NCBI GenBank assembly: GCA_017646785.1
Contig: JAGCLX010000061.1
Location: 1 to 8,820 of the forward strand
DNA length: 8,820 nucleotides
Direction: 5' to 3'
From: Alistipes sp.
GTDB taxonomy: Bacteria > Bacteroidota > Bacteroidia > Bacteroidales > Rikenellaceae
The notes below the pieces were generated by a model. It was not told where the DNA came from. It did no database searches and saw only the letters and a list, made by a program, of their open reading frames with translations. This document shows positions 1-6,610 of the stretch, one piece after another. The position numbers and the translations under genes were made by a program. Positions within the stretch are counted from its first letter, which is position 1. Each line of letters starts with the position of its first letter.

Positions 1-411
1 ATCGTAGTATCTAATGGCTCTACTATCGAGGTTAAGTGCTTGTTGCGCTCATCAGTAGATACTGAGAAGGGTGAGTTGGCAGGTGCTATATCTTCAGTAT
101 TTGAGTTGGCAGGCGCAGACGTTGAGCTTAGCGGCTCATACAGCGGCTGGAACCCCAACATGAAGTCACCTATCTTGCACACTATGCTCGAGTCATACGA
201 GAAGCTCTATGGCGTTAAGCCCGCCGTTACGGCTATCCACGCAGGCTTGGAGTGCGGTATCATCGGTGCTAAGTACCCCGGCATGGATATGATCTCGTTC
301 GGTCCTACCATCTGCTACCCACACTCACCAGATGAGAAGGTGAACATCGCTTCAGTGGAGAAGTTCTACGACTTCTTGCTCAACACCATCAAGAACGCTC
401 CTAAGAAGTAA
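1..411 (+). CDS. pepD: Aminoacyl-histidine dipeptidase (PepD, M20 family), C-terminal part
   Basis: This is the last 136 codons of a gene that begins before the window; the frame is open from base 1. The product is a zinc-dependent cytosolic dipeptidase of the PepD/carnosinase-like M20 family, which cleaves Xaa-His and other dipeptides. Visible family motifs are IHAGLECGIIG (about residues 80-90 of the visible part), MDMISFGPTI, and PHSPDEKVNI near the end. The His of PHSPDE is expected to be the C-terminal zinc ligand of the family. The protein ends about 25 residues after that motif, as is normal for PepD. Codon use favours GCT, AAG and GGT, suggesting good expression. Only 15 bases separate its stop from the ATG of the lipid kinase, so the two are probably co-transcribed. 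The family call is firm; the N-terminal catalytic part is not visible. Confidence 0.93.
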   Translation: MVVSNGSTIEVKCLLRSSVDTEKGELAGAISSVFELAGADVELSGSYSGWNPNMKSPILHTMLESYEKLYGVKPAVTAIHAGLECGIIGAKYPGMDMISFGPTICYPHSPDEKVNIASVEKFYDFLLNTIKNAPKK

Positions 412-426
412 TTAAACGAGGTGGGT

Positions 427-1422
427 ATGAAGGGACATACCTTGAATAACAATACCGCAGATGACGGTATTAAGTGGTTCGTAGTCGTCAACCCCATTTC
501 CGGTTCAGGAAAGGGGCTTGACGACTTCCCTCTTATCTCTAAGCTACTGCGCGACAACGACATACGCTGTGAGGCTGTATTCACCGAGCACAAACACCAC
601 GCTACGGAACTCACCGTAACGGCAATCACCGAGGGCTATCGCCACATCATCGTGGTGGGTGGCGACGGCACGCTACACGAGGTGGTCAACGGACTATTCA
701 TACAGAAGTGCGTCGAGCCATCCGAGGTCACTGTGGCGTTGATATCTGTGGGTACTGGCAACGACTGGATACGCATGTATGGACTTCCTAAGCAGTATTC
801 AGCCGTAATACGCGCAATAAAGGAGGGATACACCTTCATGCAGGATGTGGCAGCCGTAGAGTATGAGGAGTCACGCGTTCGCCAAACACGATACATGGCG
901 AATGTTGCGGGTGTAGGTTTTGACGCCGCTGTCATCAAACGCGGACAGCACATGCGCGACAAGGGCACTAAGGGTCCGAGTCTATATATACGCGCGCTCA
1001 TAAATACCTTCTTCAGATATAAGCCCACGGGCGTGAAGATATGGGTCAATGATAGGCTCGTATACAACAACCTACTATTCAGCTTAGCCATTGGCGTGGG
1101 TAAGTATAACGGCGGTGGTATTCAGCAACTCCCTGAGGCTGTTGCAGATGATGGACTACTCGACGTGACACTCATCAGACCAATACACTGGTGGCACGTA
1201 GTCTTCCGTCTGCGTCGCTTCTTCAATGGCGAGATATACTCCATTGGACACGTTCAACATATTCAAGGCAGCAAGATACGCATCGAGTCGTCACCCGAGA
1301 TCAAGCTCGAAATTGATGGCGAGTTGCTTGGTGGCTCACCCGTGGAGCTACGTGTCTTGCACCGCGCTGTGAAGGTCATCGTCAACAAATCATTCATCGA
1401 TAAGCTACCCAAACAGCAGTAG
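427..1422 (+). CDS. Diacylglycerol kinase family lipid kinase (YegS/DagK-like)
   Basis: A 331-residue soluble lipid kinase of the DAGK catalytic-domain family, which transfers the ATP gamma-phosphate to diacylglycerol or a related lipid, probably at the inner face of the cytoplasmic membrane. The N-terminal domain shows the nucleotide-site motifs in order: NPISGSGKG (residues 22-30), GGDGT (78-82) and GTGND (109-113). The C-terminal half has the beta-sandwich typical of YegS/DgkB-type proteins, including DGLLDVTLIRP and a late EIDGELLGGSPVELRV segment. The length is normal for the family. A GTG two codons upstream (421) is in frame, but the ATG at 427 fits better. The gene follows pepD closely and ends just before a strong hairpin. 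The exact lipid (diacylglycerol, sphingoid base or other) cannot be told; Bacteroidales make sphingolipids, so a sphingosine-kinase-like role is possible. Confidence 0.9.
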   Translation: MKGHTLNNNTADDGIKWFVVVNPISGSGKGLDDFPLISKLLRDNDIRCEAVFTEHKHHATELTVTAITEGYRHIIVVGGDGTLHEVVNGLFIQKCVEPSEVTVALISVGTGNDWIRMYGLPKQYSAVIRAIKEGYTFMQDVAAVEYEESRVRQTRYMANVAGVGFDAAVIKRGQHMRDKGTKGPSLYIRALINTFFRYKPTGVKIWVNDRLVYNNLLFSLAIGVGKYNGGGIQQLPEAVADDGLLDVTLIRPIHWWHVVFRLRRFFNGEIYSIGHVQHIQGSKIRIESSPEIKLEIDGELLGGSPVELRVLHRAVKVIVNKSFIDKLPKQQ

Positions 1423-1435
1423 ACATCAACACAAC

Positions 1436-1463
1436 AAGGGGCGAGATAGCAATCTCGCCCCTT
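1436..1463. terminator. Hairpin terminator between convergent genes
   Basis: GGGGCGAGAT (1438-1447) and ATCTCGCCCC (1452-1461) form a perfect 10-bp stem around the 4-base loop AGCA. It is extended to 12 bp by AA at 1436-1437 pairing with TT at 1462-1463. On the plus strand it is followed by TTATTATTT. It lies between the lipid kinase stop (1422) and the stop of the convergent DUF721 gene (1483). It should therefore end the plus-strand unit and may also stop the minus-strand unit, although the minus-strand side has no good T-run. Confidence 0.88.
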
Positions 1464-1482
1464 ATTATTTAGCTCTAATTAT

Positions 1483-1773
1483 CTATCGAATTACGACAGC
1501 ATTAACAAGCTGTACACCAGCGCGTTGATTTATCAACTGAGCCAACTGGTCACGCCTATAAAAGAGGTCGTTGCGAACAACACTCGAGCTAACACTAACG
1601 AAGAGAATACCCCTCTCTAAGCGCACCTCATTGGTGAGATTGGCCACATGCTCCCCCACTATCTCGCGCCAAAACTCAGGGAGCTTGCCCTCAGCAATTT
1701 TACGAGCTACGTAGGGGCGCTTGAAGAACTCCTCGAGAATGTCACCTATACATCGTGTCTGCGTACGTCTCAT
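1483..1773 (-). CDS. DUF721 / DciA-like protein
   Basis: A 96-residue protein of the DUF721 family. In other bacteria this family includes DciA, which loads the replicative helicase; that is family knowledge and is not shown for this copy. Visible features are an N-terminal helical region with IGDILEEFFKRP, the FWREIVGEHVAN segment around the family's conserved Trp, and the core strand segment LFVSVSSSVVRNDLFYRR typical of Bacteroidetes members. The length matches the short Bacteroidetes form, which is little more than the domain itself. Its ATG overlaps the recF stop codon (ATGA, plus-strand 1770-1773), so translation is probably coupled to recF. A recF–DUF721 pairing fits a replication/repair role. 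Confidence 0.88.
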   Translation of the reverse strand: MRRTQTRCIGDILEEFFKRPYVARKIAEGKLPEFWREIVGEHVANLTNEVRLERGILFVSVSSSVVRNDLFYRRDQLAQLINQRAGVQLVNAVVIR

Positions 1774-2858
1774 AGCGCAACCTTACCATTAACGATATTA
1801 TATAATCTGTACTCCACACCCGCCTCACTCAAAGTGTGCTGCAGGCGGTGCTTATTGCAATCTGTGATGAGTATCTGACCGAAGTCGTCACCTCCAGTGA
1901 GCTTCAGCAGCTGCGCCACGCGACGCATATCGAGCTTATCGAAGAGGTCATCCAACAGAAGAATAGGCCTGCACCCTGCATGGCGCGACAAGAGTGTGTA
2001 CTCCGCAAGCTTAAGCGCTACAAGGAAGGACTTCTGCTGTCCCTGCGAGCCGAACTTACGCAAGGGGTACTCGCCAATGGTGAACAGCACATCGTCGCGA
2101 TGCACACCCGAAGTGGTGTGTTCGTTGACAAAATCTTTCTGGCGCGAAGCAAGCAGCAAATCGGCAAGCGACGAGGTCTGCAACTCAGAGCGGTACTCCA
2201 ATCCCGTCACCTCCCTATCCTCCGATAGAATAGCATAGAACTCTGACACCAAGGGAGTTATAGCCTTAATAATCTCAGTGCGCTTGGCGTATATCACCTC
2301 CGCCGATGCGGTGAGCATCGAGTCGTAAATGAGGAGTATATCCTCCGTTGGCGACATCTTAAGCAGCTTGTTGCGCTCCTGAAGAGCCGCGTTGTAACGC
2401 ATAAGCGCAGCGAGATATGTCCTATCAATCTGCGAGATAAAGCGATTGAGGTATTTGCGACGCTCCTCCGCCGAGTCGCTGATTAACGCAGTATCGGCAG
2501 GCGACACAACGACAATAGGTATGTTGCCCACGTGTTCCGACAAGCGGTCATACTCCTTACCATTACGCTTGAGCGTCTTGCCTCCGCGACGTGTGAACGA
2601 ACACACGACCTGCTCGGGGCGACCGTCATCACGCGTGAAGCGACCATCAACCACAAAGCCATCCTCACCGTGACGCACACTCTGTGAATCGGTGAGCGTG
2701 TGCATAGACTTAGCCATGGATAGGTAGTGCACCGCATCAAGGATGTTGGTCTTACCTGCGCCATTATCCCCGACGAAGCAATTGATACCCTCCGAGAGCA
2801 CTATATCCTCGCTTTCGATGTTCTTGAAATTTATTATCGAGAGTCTATCCAATCTCAT
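1770..2858 (-). CDS. recF: DNA replication and repair protein RecF
   Basis: A 362-residue SMC-like ATPase that acts with RecO and RecR to load RecA at single-strand gaps. Motifs in order: Walker A GDNGAGKT at residues 30-37, ABC signature SQGQQ at 271-275, and Walker B LLLDDLFDKLD with the acidic pair at 303-304. The length is normal for RecF. I chose the ATG at plus-strand 2856-2858, giving MRLDRLSIINFKN, the usual RecF N-terminus. An in-frame TTG 7 codons earlier (2877-2879) lies inside the promoter's -7 box and cannot be in the transcript if that box is used. The gene is transcribed divergently from the TPR gene and overlaps the DUF721 gene by 4 bases. Confidence 0.96.
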   Translation of the reverse strand: MRLDRLSIINFKNIESEDIVLSEGINCFVGDNGAGKTNILDAVHYLSMAKSMHTLTDSQSVRHGEDGFVVDGRFTRDDGRPEQVVCSFTRRGGKTLKRNGKEYDRLSEHVGNIPIVVVSPADTALISDSAEERRKYLNRFISQIDRTYLAALMRYNAALQERNKLLKMSPTEDILLIYDSMLTASAEVIYAKRTEIIKAITPLVSEFYAILSEDREVTGLEYRSELQTSSLADLLLASRQKDFVNEHTTSGVHRDDVLFTIGEYPLRKFGSQGQQKSFLVALKLAEYTLLSRHAGCRPILLLDDLFDKLDMRRVAQLLKLTGGDDFGQILITDCNKHRLQHTLSEAGVEYRLYNIVNGKVAL

Positions 2859-2876
2859 GTGCAACGTACTTTTCGA

Positions 2877-2884
2877 CAAAGATA
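2877..2884 (-). promoter_or_regulatory. Probable recF promoter, -7 box TATCTTTG
   Basis: On the minus strand the bases read TATCTTTG, a perfect match to the Bacteroidetes -7 consensus TAnnTTTG. It lies 18 bases before the recF ATG, giving an expected leader of roughly 10-15 bases. I see no convincing -33 TTTG at the usual 19-21 base spacing, so the call rests on the -7 box and its position. Confidence 0.6.
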
Positions 2885-2937
2885 GTGAAAATTATCAATT
2901 TTTTGTGGTCAACACTATGAAATTAAAACTTTTTGTG

Positions 2938-2945
2938 TACTTTTG
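2938..2945 (+). promoter_or_regulatory. Probable promoter of the TPR–lumazine-synthase-like unit, -7 box TACTTTTG
   Basis: TACTTTTG fits TAnnTTTG exactly and lies 48 bases before the TPR gene ATG. The expected leader of about 40 bases is very A/T rich, with an A-run shortly before the ATG. Such a leader is typical of well-translated Bacteroidetes genes lacking a Shine-Dalgarno sequence. A clear -33 element is not visible. Together with the recF box on the other strand it makes a compact divergent promoter region. Confidence 0.6.
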
Positions 2946-2993
2946 TAGATTGAATTGCGAATTTATAATTACTAAAAAAATAAAAACTACTTT

Positions 2994-3680
2994 ATGACAA
3001 AGAAAGCACAGACTCCCGAGACCGATATTTTGGTTGAGAGCAAGGGTAAGATTGAGTCGTTCTTCGACAAGTATGGTAACAAGCTCATGTGGGCGCTCGT
3101 AGCAATCACCGTTATTGCTGTTGGTATCTTCATCTGGAGCAACATCTCTTCTCAGAAGGCTGAGACTCACGAGCAGGAGGCACAGATCAAGTTCTTCGAG
3201 GTGCTCAACGCATCTGGCGTAACCAACAACACTGCTGACAGCTTCAGCGTAGACTACGCAACAACTGCTGACTCTTACATGGCTATCGCTAACGAGTATG
3301 CAGACACTGCTGCTGGTAACACAAGCTACTTCATGGCTGCATCATCGTACCTCTACGCTGGCGACATCGCAAACGCTAAGGCTGCTATCGCTAAGTTCCA
3401 GGACATCGAGGGTAACTACGGTAAGCACATCAACGCTATGGCTCTTGCACTCAAGGGTGACATCGCAGTTGAGGAGAAGGACTACCAGAGCGCTGCTGCT
3501 AACTTCGAGCAGGCACTTGCTGCAAGCCAGAACGCTGACATCTATGGCACTAACGCTGCTAAGCTCGGCTTGGTATACGAGGCTATGGGTGACGAGGCTA
3601 AGGCCCAGAAGGTATACAAGGAGGCTACTACAAAGTACCCCACTCTTTCTGGTAAGTTCACTAAGTATATCAAGGAGTAA
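2994..3680 (+). CDS. Membrane-anchored tetratricopeptide-repeat protein
   Basis: A 228-residue protein with a short charged cytosolic N-terminus, one hydrophobic membrane segment at about residues 31-50 (LMWALVAITVIAVGIFIW), and a helical C-terminal region of TPR character. The repeats are recognisable as alternating helices with Ala/Tyr/Gly spacing (SYLYAGDIANAKAAIAKF; LKGDIAVEEKDYQSAAANFEQAL; KLGLVYEAMGDEAKAQKVYKEA). The topology resembles YfgM-type proteins, with the repeats outside the membrane, so a chaperone or scaffold role at the envelope is plausible but not shown. Codon use is strongly biased to GCT, AAC, AAG, GGT and GAG, unlike recF or the downstream hydrolase, suggesting high expression. 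It is followed by the RibH-like gene 14 bases later. From memory, a recF–TPR–ribH order is common in Bacteroidetes. Confidence 0.88.
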   Translation: MTKKAQTPETDILVESKGKIESFFDKYGNKLMWALVAITVIAVGIFIWSNISSQKAETHEQEAQIKFFEVLNASGVTNNTADSFSVDYATTADSYMAIANEYADTAAGNTSYFMAASSYLYAGDIANAKAAIAKFQDIEGNYGKHINAMALALKGDIAVEEKDYQSAAANFEQALAASQNADIYGTNAAKLGLVYEAMGDEAKAQKVYKEATTKYPTLSGKFTKYIKE

Positions 3681-3694
3681 AACAGCAACTCAAC

Positions 3695-4105
3695 ATGGAC
3701 AACATGCCAGCACGCTGCATGAAGTTTGGAATACTGGTAGCCAATGAGTTTACAGAGTACGTAGACACAAACCTACCCCATTTGGTTGATGAGCTCACTC
3801 GCCTGGGATGCCTCCCCGAGAACATCATCATCAAGGGTGTGCCTACGATGTATGACTTTCTCATGGGCACCCAGTTCTTTGCGGAGTTCACCGACGTGGA
3901 TGGTGTGATAATCCTCGCACCTAACAACCGCGTGAATGGCCACTTAGCGCTAATGCATGGCATCGTTCAGTTGCAGATACAGTGGAATATGGTTGTGGAG
4001 ATTGGCGGCGCAGAGTGCGCACAGAACATCGTCGACATGATCACACTACAAAACGACATGGAGAGCAACCCTGCAACACACAAGAGTCGTCACAACTTCT
4101 CTTAA
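3695..4105 (+). CDS. Divergent lumazine-synthase-like (RibH-like) protein, probably catalytically dead
   Basis: A 136-residue protein that I read as a shortened relative of 6,7-dimethyl-8-ribityllumazine synthase. Support is the N-terminal strand MKFGILVANEF (residues 9-19), the ENIIIKGVP segment (42-50), DVDGVIIL (67-74), the C-terminal helix AECAQNIVDMI (106-116), and its place after recF and the TPR gene. The active site is not preserved. The usual VPGSFE reads VPTMYD. The GCVIRGxTPHFDYV region reads APNNRVNGHLALMHG, contracted and without the normal His context. The segment between the fourth strand and the last helix, which normally holds TTDTxEQAxxRAG and the catalytic Arg, is missing in frame. 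Normal RibH is about 150-165 residues. The start could instead be the ATG at 3719, matching MKFGI directly. A structural or regulatory role is possible; riboflavin synthesis by this copy is unlikely. Confidence 0.72.
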   Translation: MDNMPARCMKFGILVANEFTEYVDTNLPHLVDELTRLGCLPENIIIKGVPTMYDFLMGTQFFAEFTDVDGVIILAPNNRVNGHLALMHGIVQLQIQWNMVVEIGGAECAQNIVDMITLQNDMESNPATHKSRHNFS

Positions 4106-4141
4106 TTCCACACTATCAGTCGTGCGCAGCACACAAGTTTT

Positions 4142-4180
4142 AGGACCTCATGGACACGCTCTGTGAGGTCCTTTGTTTAT
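4142..4180 (+). terminator. Hairpin terminator after the RibH-like gene
   Basis: AGGACCTCA (4142-4150) and TGAGGTCCT (4164-4172) form a perfect 9-bp stem around a 13-base loop, followed by TTTGTTTAT. It lies 36 bases after the RibH-like stop and before the promoter of the next unit. It should separate the recF-flanking TPR unit from the hydrolase cassette. Confidence 0.8.
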
Positions 4181-4214
4181 ATTAACACGTGCGCCACGAT
4201 TTTTGGGATAAACA

Positions 4215-4246
4215 TTTCATGTTTCGACTTTTTTTTGCTACCTTTG
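4215..4246 (+). promoter_or_regulatory. Probable promoter of the hydrolase–MurF-like–Ddl-like cassette
   Basis: TACCTTTG at 4239-4246 matches the Bacteroidetes -7 box TAnnTTTG. TTTC at 4215-4218, one mismatch from the -33 TTTG, is spaced by 20 bases, within the usual 19-21. Only 6 bases lie between the -7 box and the ATG at 4253. Since transcription normally starts a few bases after this box, the transcript would begin at or almost at the start codon. Confidence 0.65.
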
Positions 4247-4252
4247 TGGGTC

Positions 4253-5017
4253 ATGGATGCGCGATTTACATACAACAACATCGAGTTAGCCTACACCATT
4301 GAGGGTGAGGGCGATACAGTCGTATTATTGCACGGATGGGGCTGTGACCACACTATATGGCACGCCACTACCGAACTACTAAAACAACACTTCAGAGTTA
4401 TAGCTGTAGACTTTGCCGGCTTCGGCCAGAGCAACGAGCCCAAAGAGGTGTGGGGTGTCGAGGAGTACACACGCTCCATCGAAGCACTGCTCGCCTCTCT
4501 CGGTGTGGTACGTCCAACTCTTTGCGGTCACTCCTTTGGTGGTCGCGTATCCATCCTCTATGCCTCACGCAATGAGGTGGCGCGCGTAGTGCTCACCGAC
4601 GCTGCGGGCGTAAAGCCCAAGCGCTCATTAAGCTACTACCGCAAGATATACACCTTCAAGCTCATGAAGCACGCCCTGCCCATCCTTATTGGCAAGCAGA
4701 AGGCCTCTATCCTCATCGAGCAGCGTCGCTCTAAGGGTGGCTCGTCGGACTACAACCGCGCAACACCCATGATGCGCGCGATACTCTCGAAGTGCGTGAA
4801 CGAGGACCTCTGCGATGTCATGCCCAAGGTTACCGCGCCCGTACTCCTATTCTGGGGAGATAAGGACACCGCGACACCCATATCTGATGCCCACAAGATG
4901 GAGCGCCTAATGCCTAATGCGGGATTGGTCGTGGCATATGGTGCGGGTCACTTTGCAATGTTGGAGCAGCCAGCGCTATGGATGGCATCGTTAAAGTCGT
5001 TTCTTAATATCGAGTAG
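4253..5017 (+). CDS. Alpha/beta-fold hydrolase
   Basis: A 254-residue cytosolic alpha/beta hydrolase. Motifs in order: oxyanion-hole region LLHGWG near residues 24-29, nucleophile elbow GHSFGG with Ser94, the acidic residue in WGDKD (D205, or D203), and catalytic His233 in GAGHFA. A complete triad predicts an active esterase, lipase-like or amide hydrolase; the substrate cannot be read from the sequence. I chose the ATG at 4253 because the protein then begins just before the first strand and after the promoter. An upstream in-frame GTG at 4163 lies inside the terminator hairpin and would add an unlikely 30-residue leader. The stop is 3 bases before the MurF-like ATG, so the two genes are tightly coupled. 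The location suggests a role with cell-wall-type peptide ligases. Confidence 0.9.
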   Translation: MDARFTYNNIELAYTIEGEGDTVVLLHGWGCDHTIWHATTELLKQHFRVIAVDFAGFGQSNEPKEVWGVEEYTRSIEALLASLGVVRPTLCGHSFGGRVSILYASRNEVARVVLTDAAGVKPKRSLSYYRKIYTFKLMKHALPILIGKQKASILIEQRRSKGGSSDYNRATPMMRAILSKCVNEDLCDVMPKVTAPVLLFWGDKDTATPISDAHKMERLMPNAGLVVAYGAGHFAMLEQPALWMASLKSFLNIE

Positions 5018-5020
5018 CGT

Positions 5021-6583
5021 ATGCAGATTGCAGTAATATACCTCTTTTGGTTTGCGTGGTTGGCATTTTTGTGTGCTACGGTGCGTTATTCGGCACAGAT
5101 GTTTCAGCAGAACAGCTACCGTATTGAGCGCTATAACCGTTGGCTACGCCAGACGGGTGAGTGGCACTCGAGGGCAAATCTCCTGGCGCTATTGGGCGCT
5201 GTGGTTACACTCTTTACTCAGCACTGGGCAGTGTTGCTGCTCTTGGGCCTATGGATGATGGTTATCGCCATTGCGGAGTTCTCGATTGAGTATAAGATAA
5301 AACTCGCCTATACGATGCGTGTCAAGCGATTGCTGATTACGCGCTACCTGCTTGTTGCGGTGGCAATGGTTGGGGCTCACTACCTCGAGGATTGCTATGC
5401 TGTGCCTCTGCTACTGCTGATGACACTGGACTACTGGATTATCCTTGCCAACGCCATAAACAAGCCCCTCGAGGCGGCAATCACACGCTGGTACTACAAC
5501 GACGCCAAGCGCATACTTCGCTCGATGCCCCATTTGACCATCATAGGTATCACGGGTAGCTTTGGCAAGACATCTACGAAGCACTTCCTGCATCGCGTGC
5601 TCTCGGAGCGCTACAATGTGCTTATGACGCCTGGTAACTTCAACACCACACTCGGCGTTGTGCGCACCGTGCGCGAGCACCTCAAGCCCCACCACGAGGT
5701 ATTCATCGTGGAGATGGGCGCTAAGCAGCGCGGCGACATCAAGGAGATATGCGACCTTGTATGCCCTCAGATGGGTATCGTAACCTCTGTTGGCGAGATG
5801 CACCTCGAGACATTCGGCTCGGTGGAGAATGTGGCACGCACAAAGTTTGAGCTTATAGATGCACTGCCAGAGGGTGGATTTGGCATCGTAAACATCGACT
5901 CGGAGGCGGCATATAATCACATCAAGGCTAACGTCGTCAAGGTAAAGACCTATGCCATAGATAGTTGCGAGGCCGACTACCGCGCAACAGACATAGTGTA
6001 CTCTTCACAGCGCACAACATTTAGCATGGAGCATGGCGCAACTACCGACGAGGGATACGCTACGCACCTTCTTGGTCGTGGTAACATCCTCAACATCACC
6101 GCAGCACTTGCTATAGCGGAGAAGATGGGCGTGAGCATAGAGGCACGCCGTCGCGGAGTAAAGCAGATTGAGCAGGTGGAGCACCGCCTCAGCATGCGCA
6201 CGAGTGGCGGCATAACCATCCTCGATGACGCATACAACTCTAACCCTACGGGTGCACGCATGGCACTCGAGGTGTTGAGTGGCTTCGACACCGCAGGAGC
6301 GCGATATGTTGTAACACCAGGCTTCGTGGAGATGGGTGCGAAGCAGTATGACAACAACCGCACATTTGGCGTCGACATAGCAAACTCAAAGGCTGATGGG
6401 GTCATCGTTGTCAACGAGGTCAACCGCGAGGCTATAACCGCGGGACTGGAGGCTGGAGGCTACGACATGGCGCGCGTGGCTACCGTAGCATCGTTCAAGG
6501 AGGCAATGGCGGAGCTTCAGCCACGCCTCAAGGCGGGTGACGTGGTGTTGTACGAAAACGACCTGCCGGACTCATTCAAGTAG
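5021..6583 (+). CDS. Membrane-anchored MurF-like Mur ligase
   Basis: A 520-residue protein in two parts. Residues 1-150 are a membrane domain with about four to five hydrophobic segments (roughly 3-21, 54-66, 69-88, 104-122, 127-146), which ordinary MurF lacks. Residues about 170-520 are a Mur ligase: ATP loop GITGSFGKTSTK (176-187), GNFNTTLG (205-212), VEMGAKQRGDI (230-240), GEMHLETFG, a Lys in ARTKFEL (K275) at the place of the carbamylated Lys of Mur ligases, GRGNILNITAALAIA, and DDAYNSNP (402-409), the MurF-type DAYNxNP motif. The family forms an amide bond from a carboxylate and an amino substrate with ATP; MurF adds D-Ala-D-Ala to the UDP-MurNAc-tripeptide. Here the GNFNTTLGVVRTV region differs from the usual NNxxGvPLTLL. 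The next gene is Ddl-like, supporting a dipeptide as co-substrate. A true MurF replacement cannot be excluded. Confidence 0.87.
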   Translation: MQIAVIYLFWFAWLAFLCATVRYSAQMFQQNSYRIERYNRWLRQTGEWHSRANLLALLGAVVTLFTQHWAVLLLLGLWMMVIAIAEFSIEYKIKLAYTMRVKRLLITRYLLVAVAMVGAHYLEDCYAVPLLLLMTLDYWIILANAINKPLEAAITRWYYNDAKRILRSMPHLTIIGITGSFGKTSTKHFLHRVLSERYNVLMTPGNFNTTLGVVRTVREHLKPHHEVFIVEMGAKQRGDIKEICDLVCPQMGIVTSVGEMHLETFGSVENVARTKFELIDALPEGGFGIVNIDSEAAYNHIKANVVKVKTYAIDSCEADYRATDIVYSSQRTTFSMEHGATTDEGYATHLLGRGNILNITAALAIAEKMGVSIEARRRGVKQIEQVEHRLSMRTSGGITILDDAYNSNPTGARMALEVLSGFDTAGARYVVTPGFVEMGAKQYDNNRTFGVDIANSKADGVIVVNEVNREAITAGLEAGGYDMARVATVASFKEAMAELQPRLKAGDVVLYENDLPDSFK

Positions 6584-6598
6584 AATAGTAACTAAAAA
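6584..6598 (+). promoter_or_regulatory. Leader motif AATAGTAACTAAAAA before the Ddl-like gene
   Basis: These 15 bases begin directly after the MurF-like stop codon and end 12 bases before the Ddl-like ATG. They resemble the leaders of the radical SAM and DUF3127 genes (AATAGTnTAAAAA), with two extra bases in the middle. The common part is an A-rich patch upstream of an ATG in a genome without Shine-Dalgarno sites, so a translation-initiation role is the simplest reading. Confidence 0.35.
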
Positions 6599-6610
6599 CG
6601 ATATAAGACA

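Noticed and set aside
636..1091. 151-codon minus-strand open frame opposite the lipid kinase
   Set aside because: It overlaps the GGDGT and GTGND motif region of the kinase on the other strand, and its own product shows no recognisable domain.
2859..2879. TTG start for recF seven codons upstream
   Set aside because: It overlaps the minus-strand TATCTTTG box, and RecF proteins normally begin just before the RLxxLxxxNFxN segment, matching the ATG at 2858.
3298..3747. 149-codon plus-strand open frame in another frame of the TPR gene
   Set aside because: The product is a low-complexity Ser/Thr/Leu/Arg string caused by the biased codons of the TPR gene, and it runs into the next gene.
3695..4105. 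Frameshift as the cause of the short RibH-like protein
   Set aside because: The last helix (AECAQNIVDMI) is in the same frame as the upstream strands, so the missing segment is an in-frame loss rather than a frameshift.
4163..4252. Upstream GTG start of the hydrolase, adding 30 residues
   Set aside because: It lies inside the terminator hairpin and upstream of the promoter -7 box. The added hydrophobic stretch lacks a normal signal peptide layout.
5411..5920. 169-codon minus-strand open frame within the MurF-like gene
   Set aside because: It is antisense to a region with clear Mur ligase motifs. Its translation is rich in His, Leu, Arg and Cys with no recognisable domain, as expected from a reverse-frame shadow.
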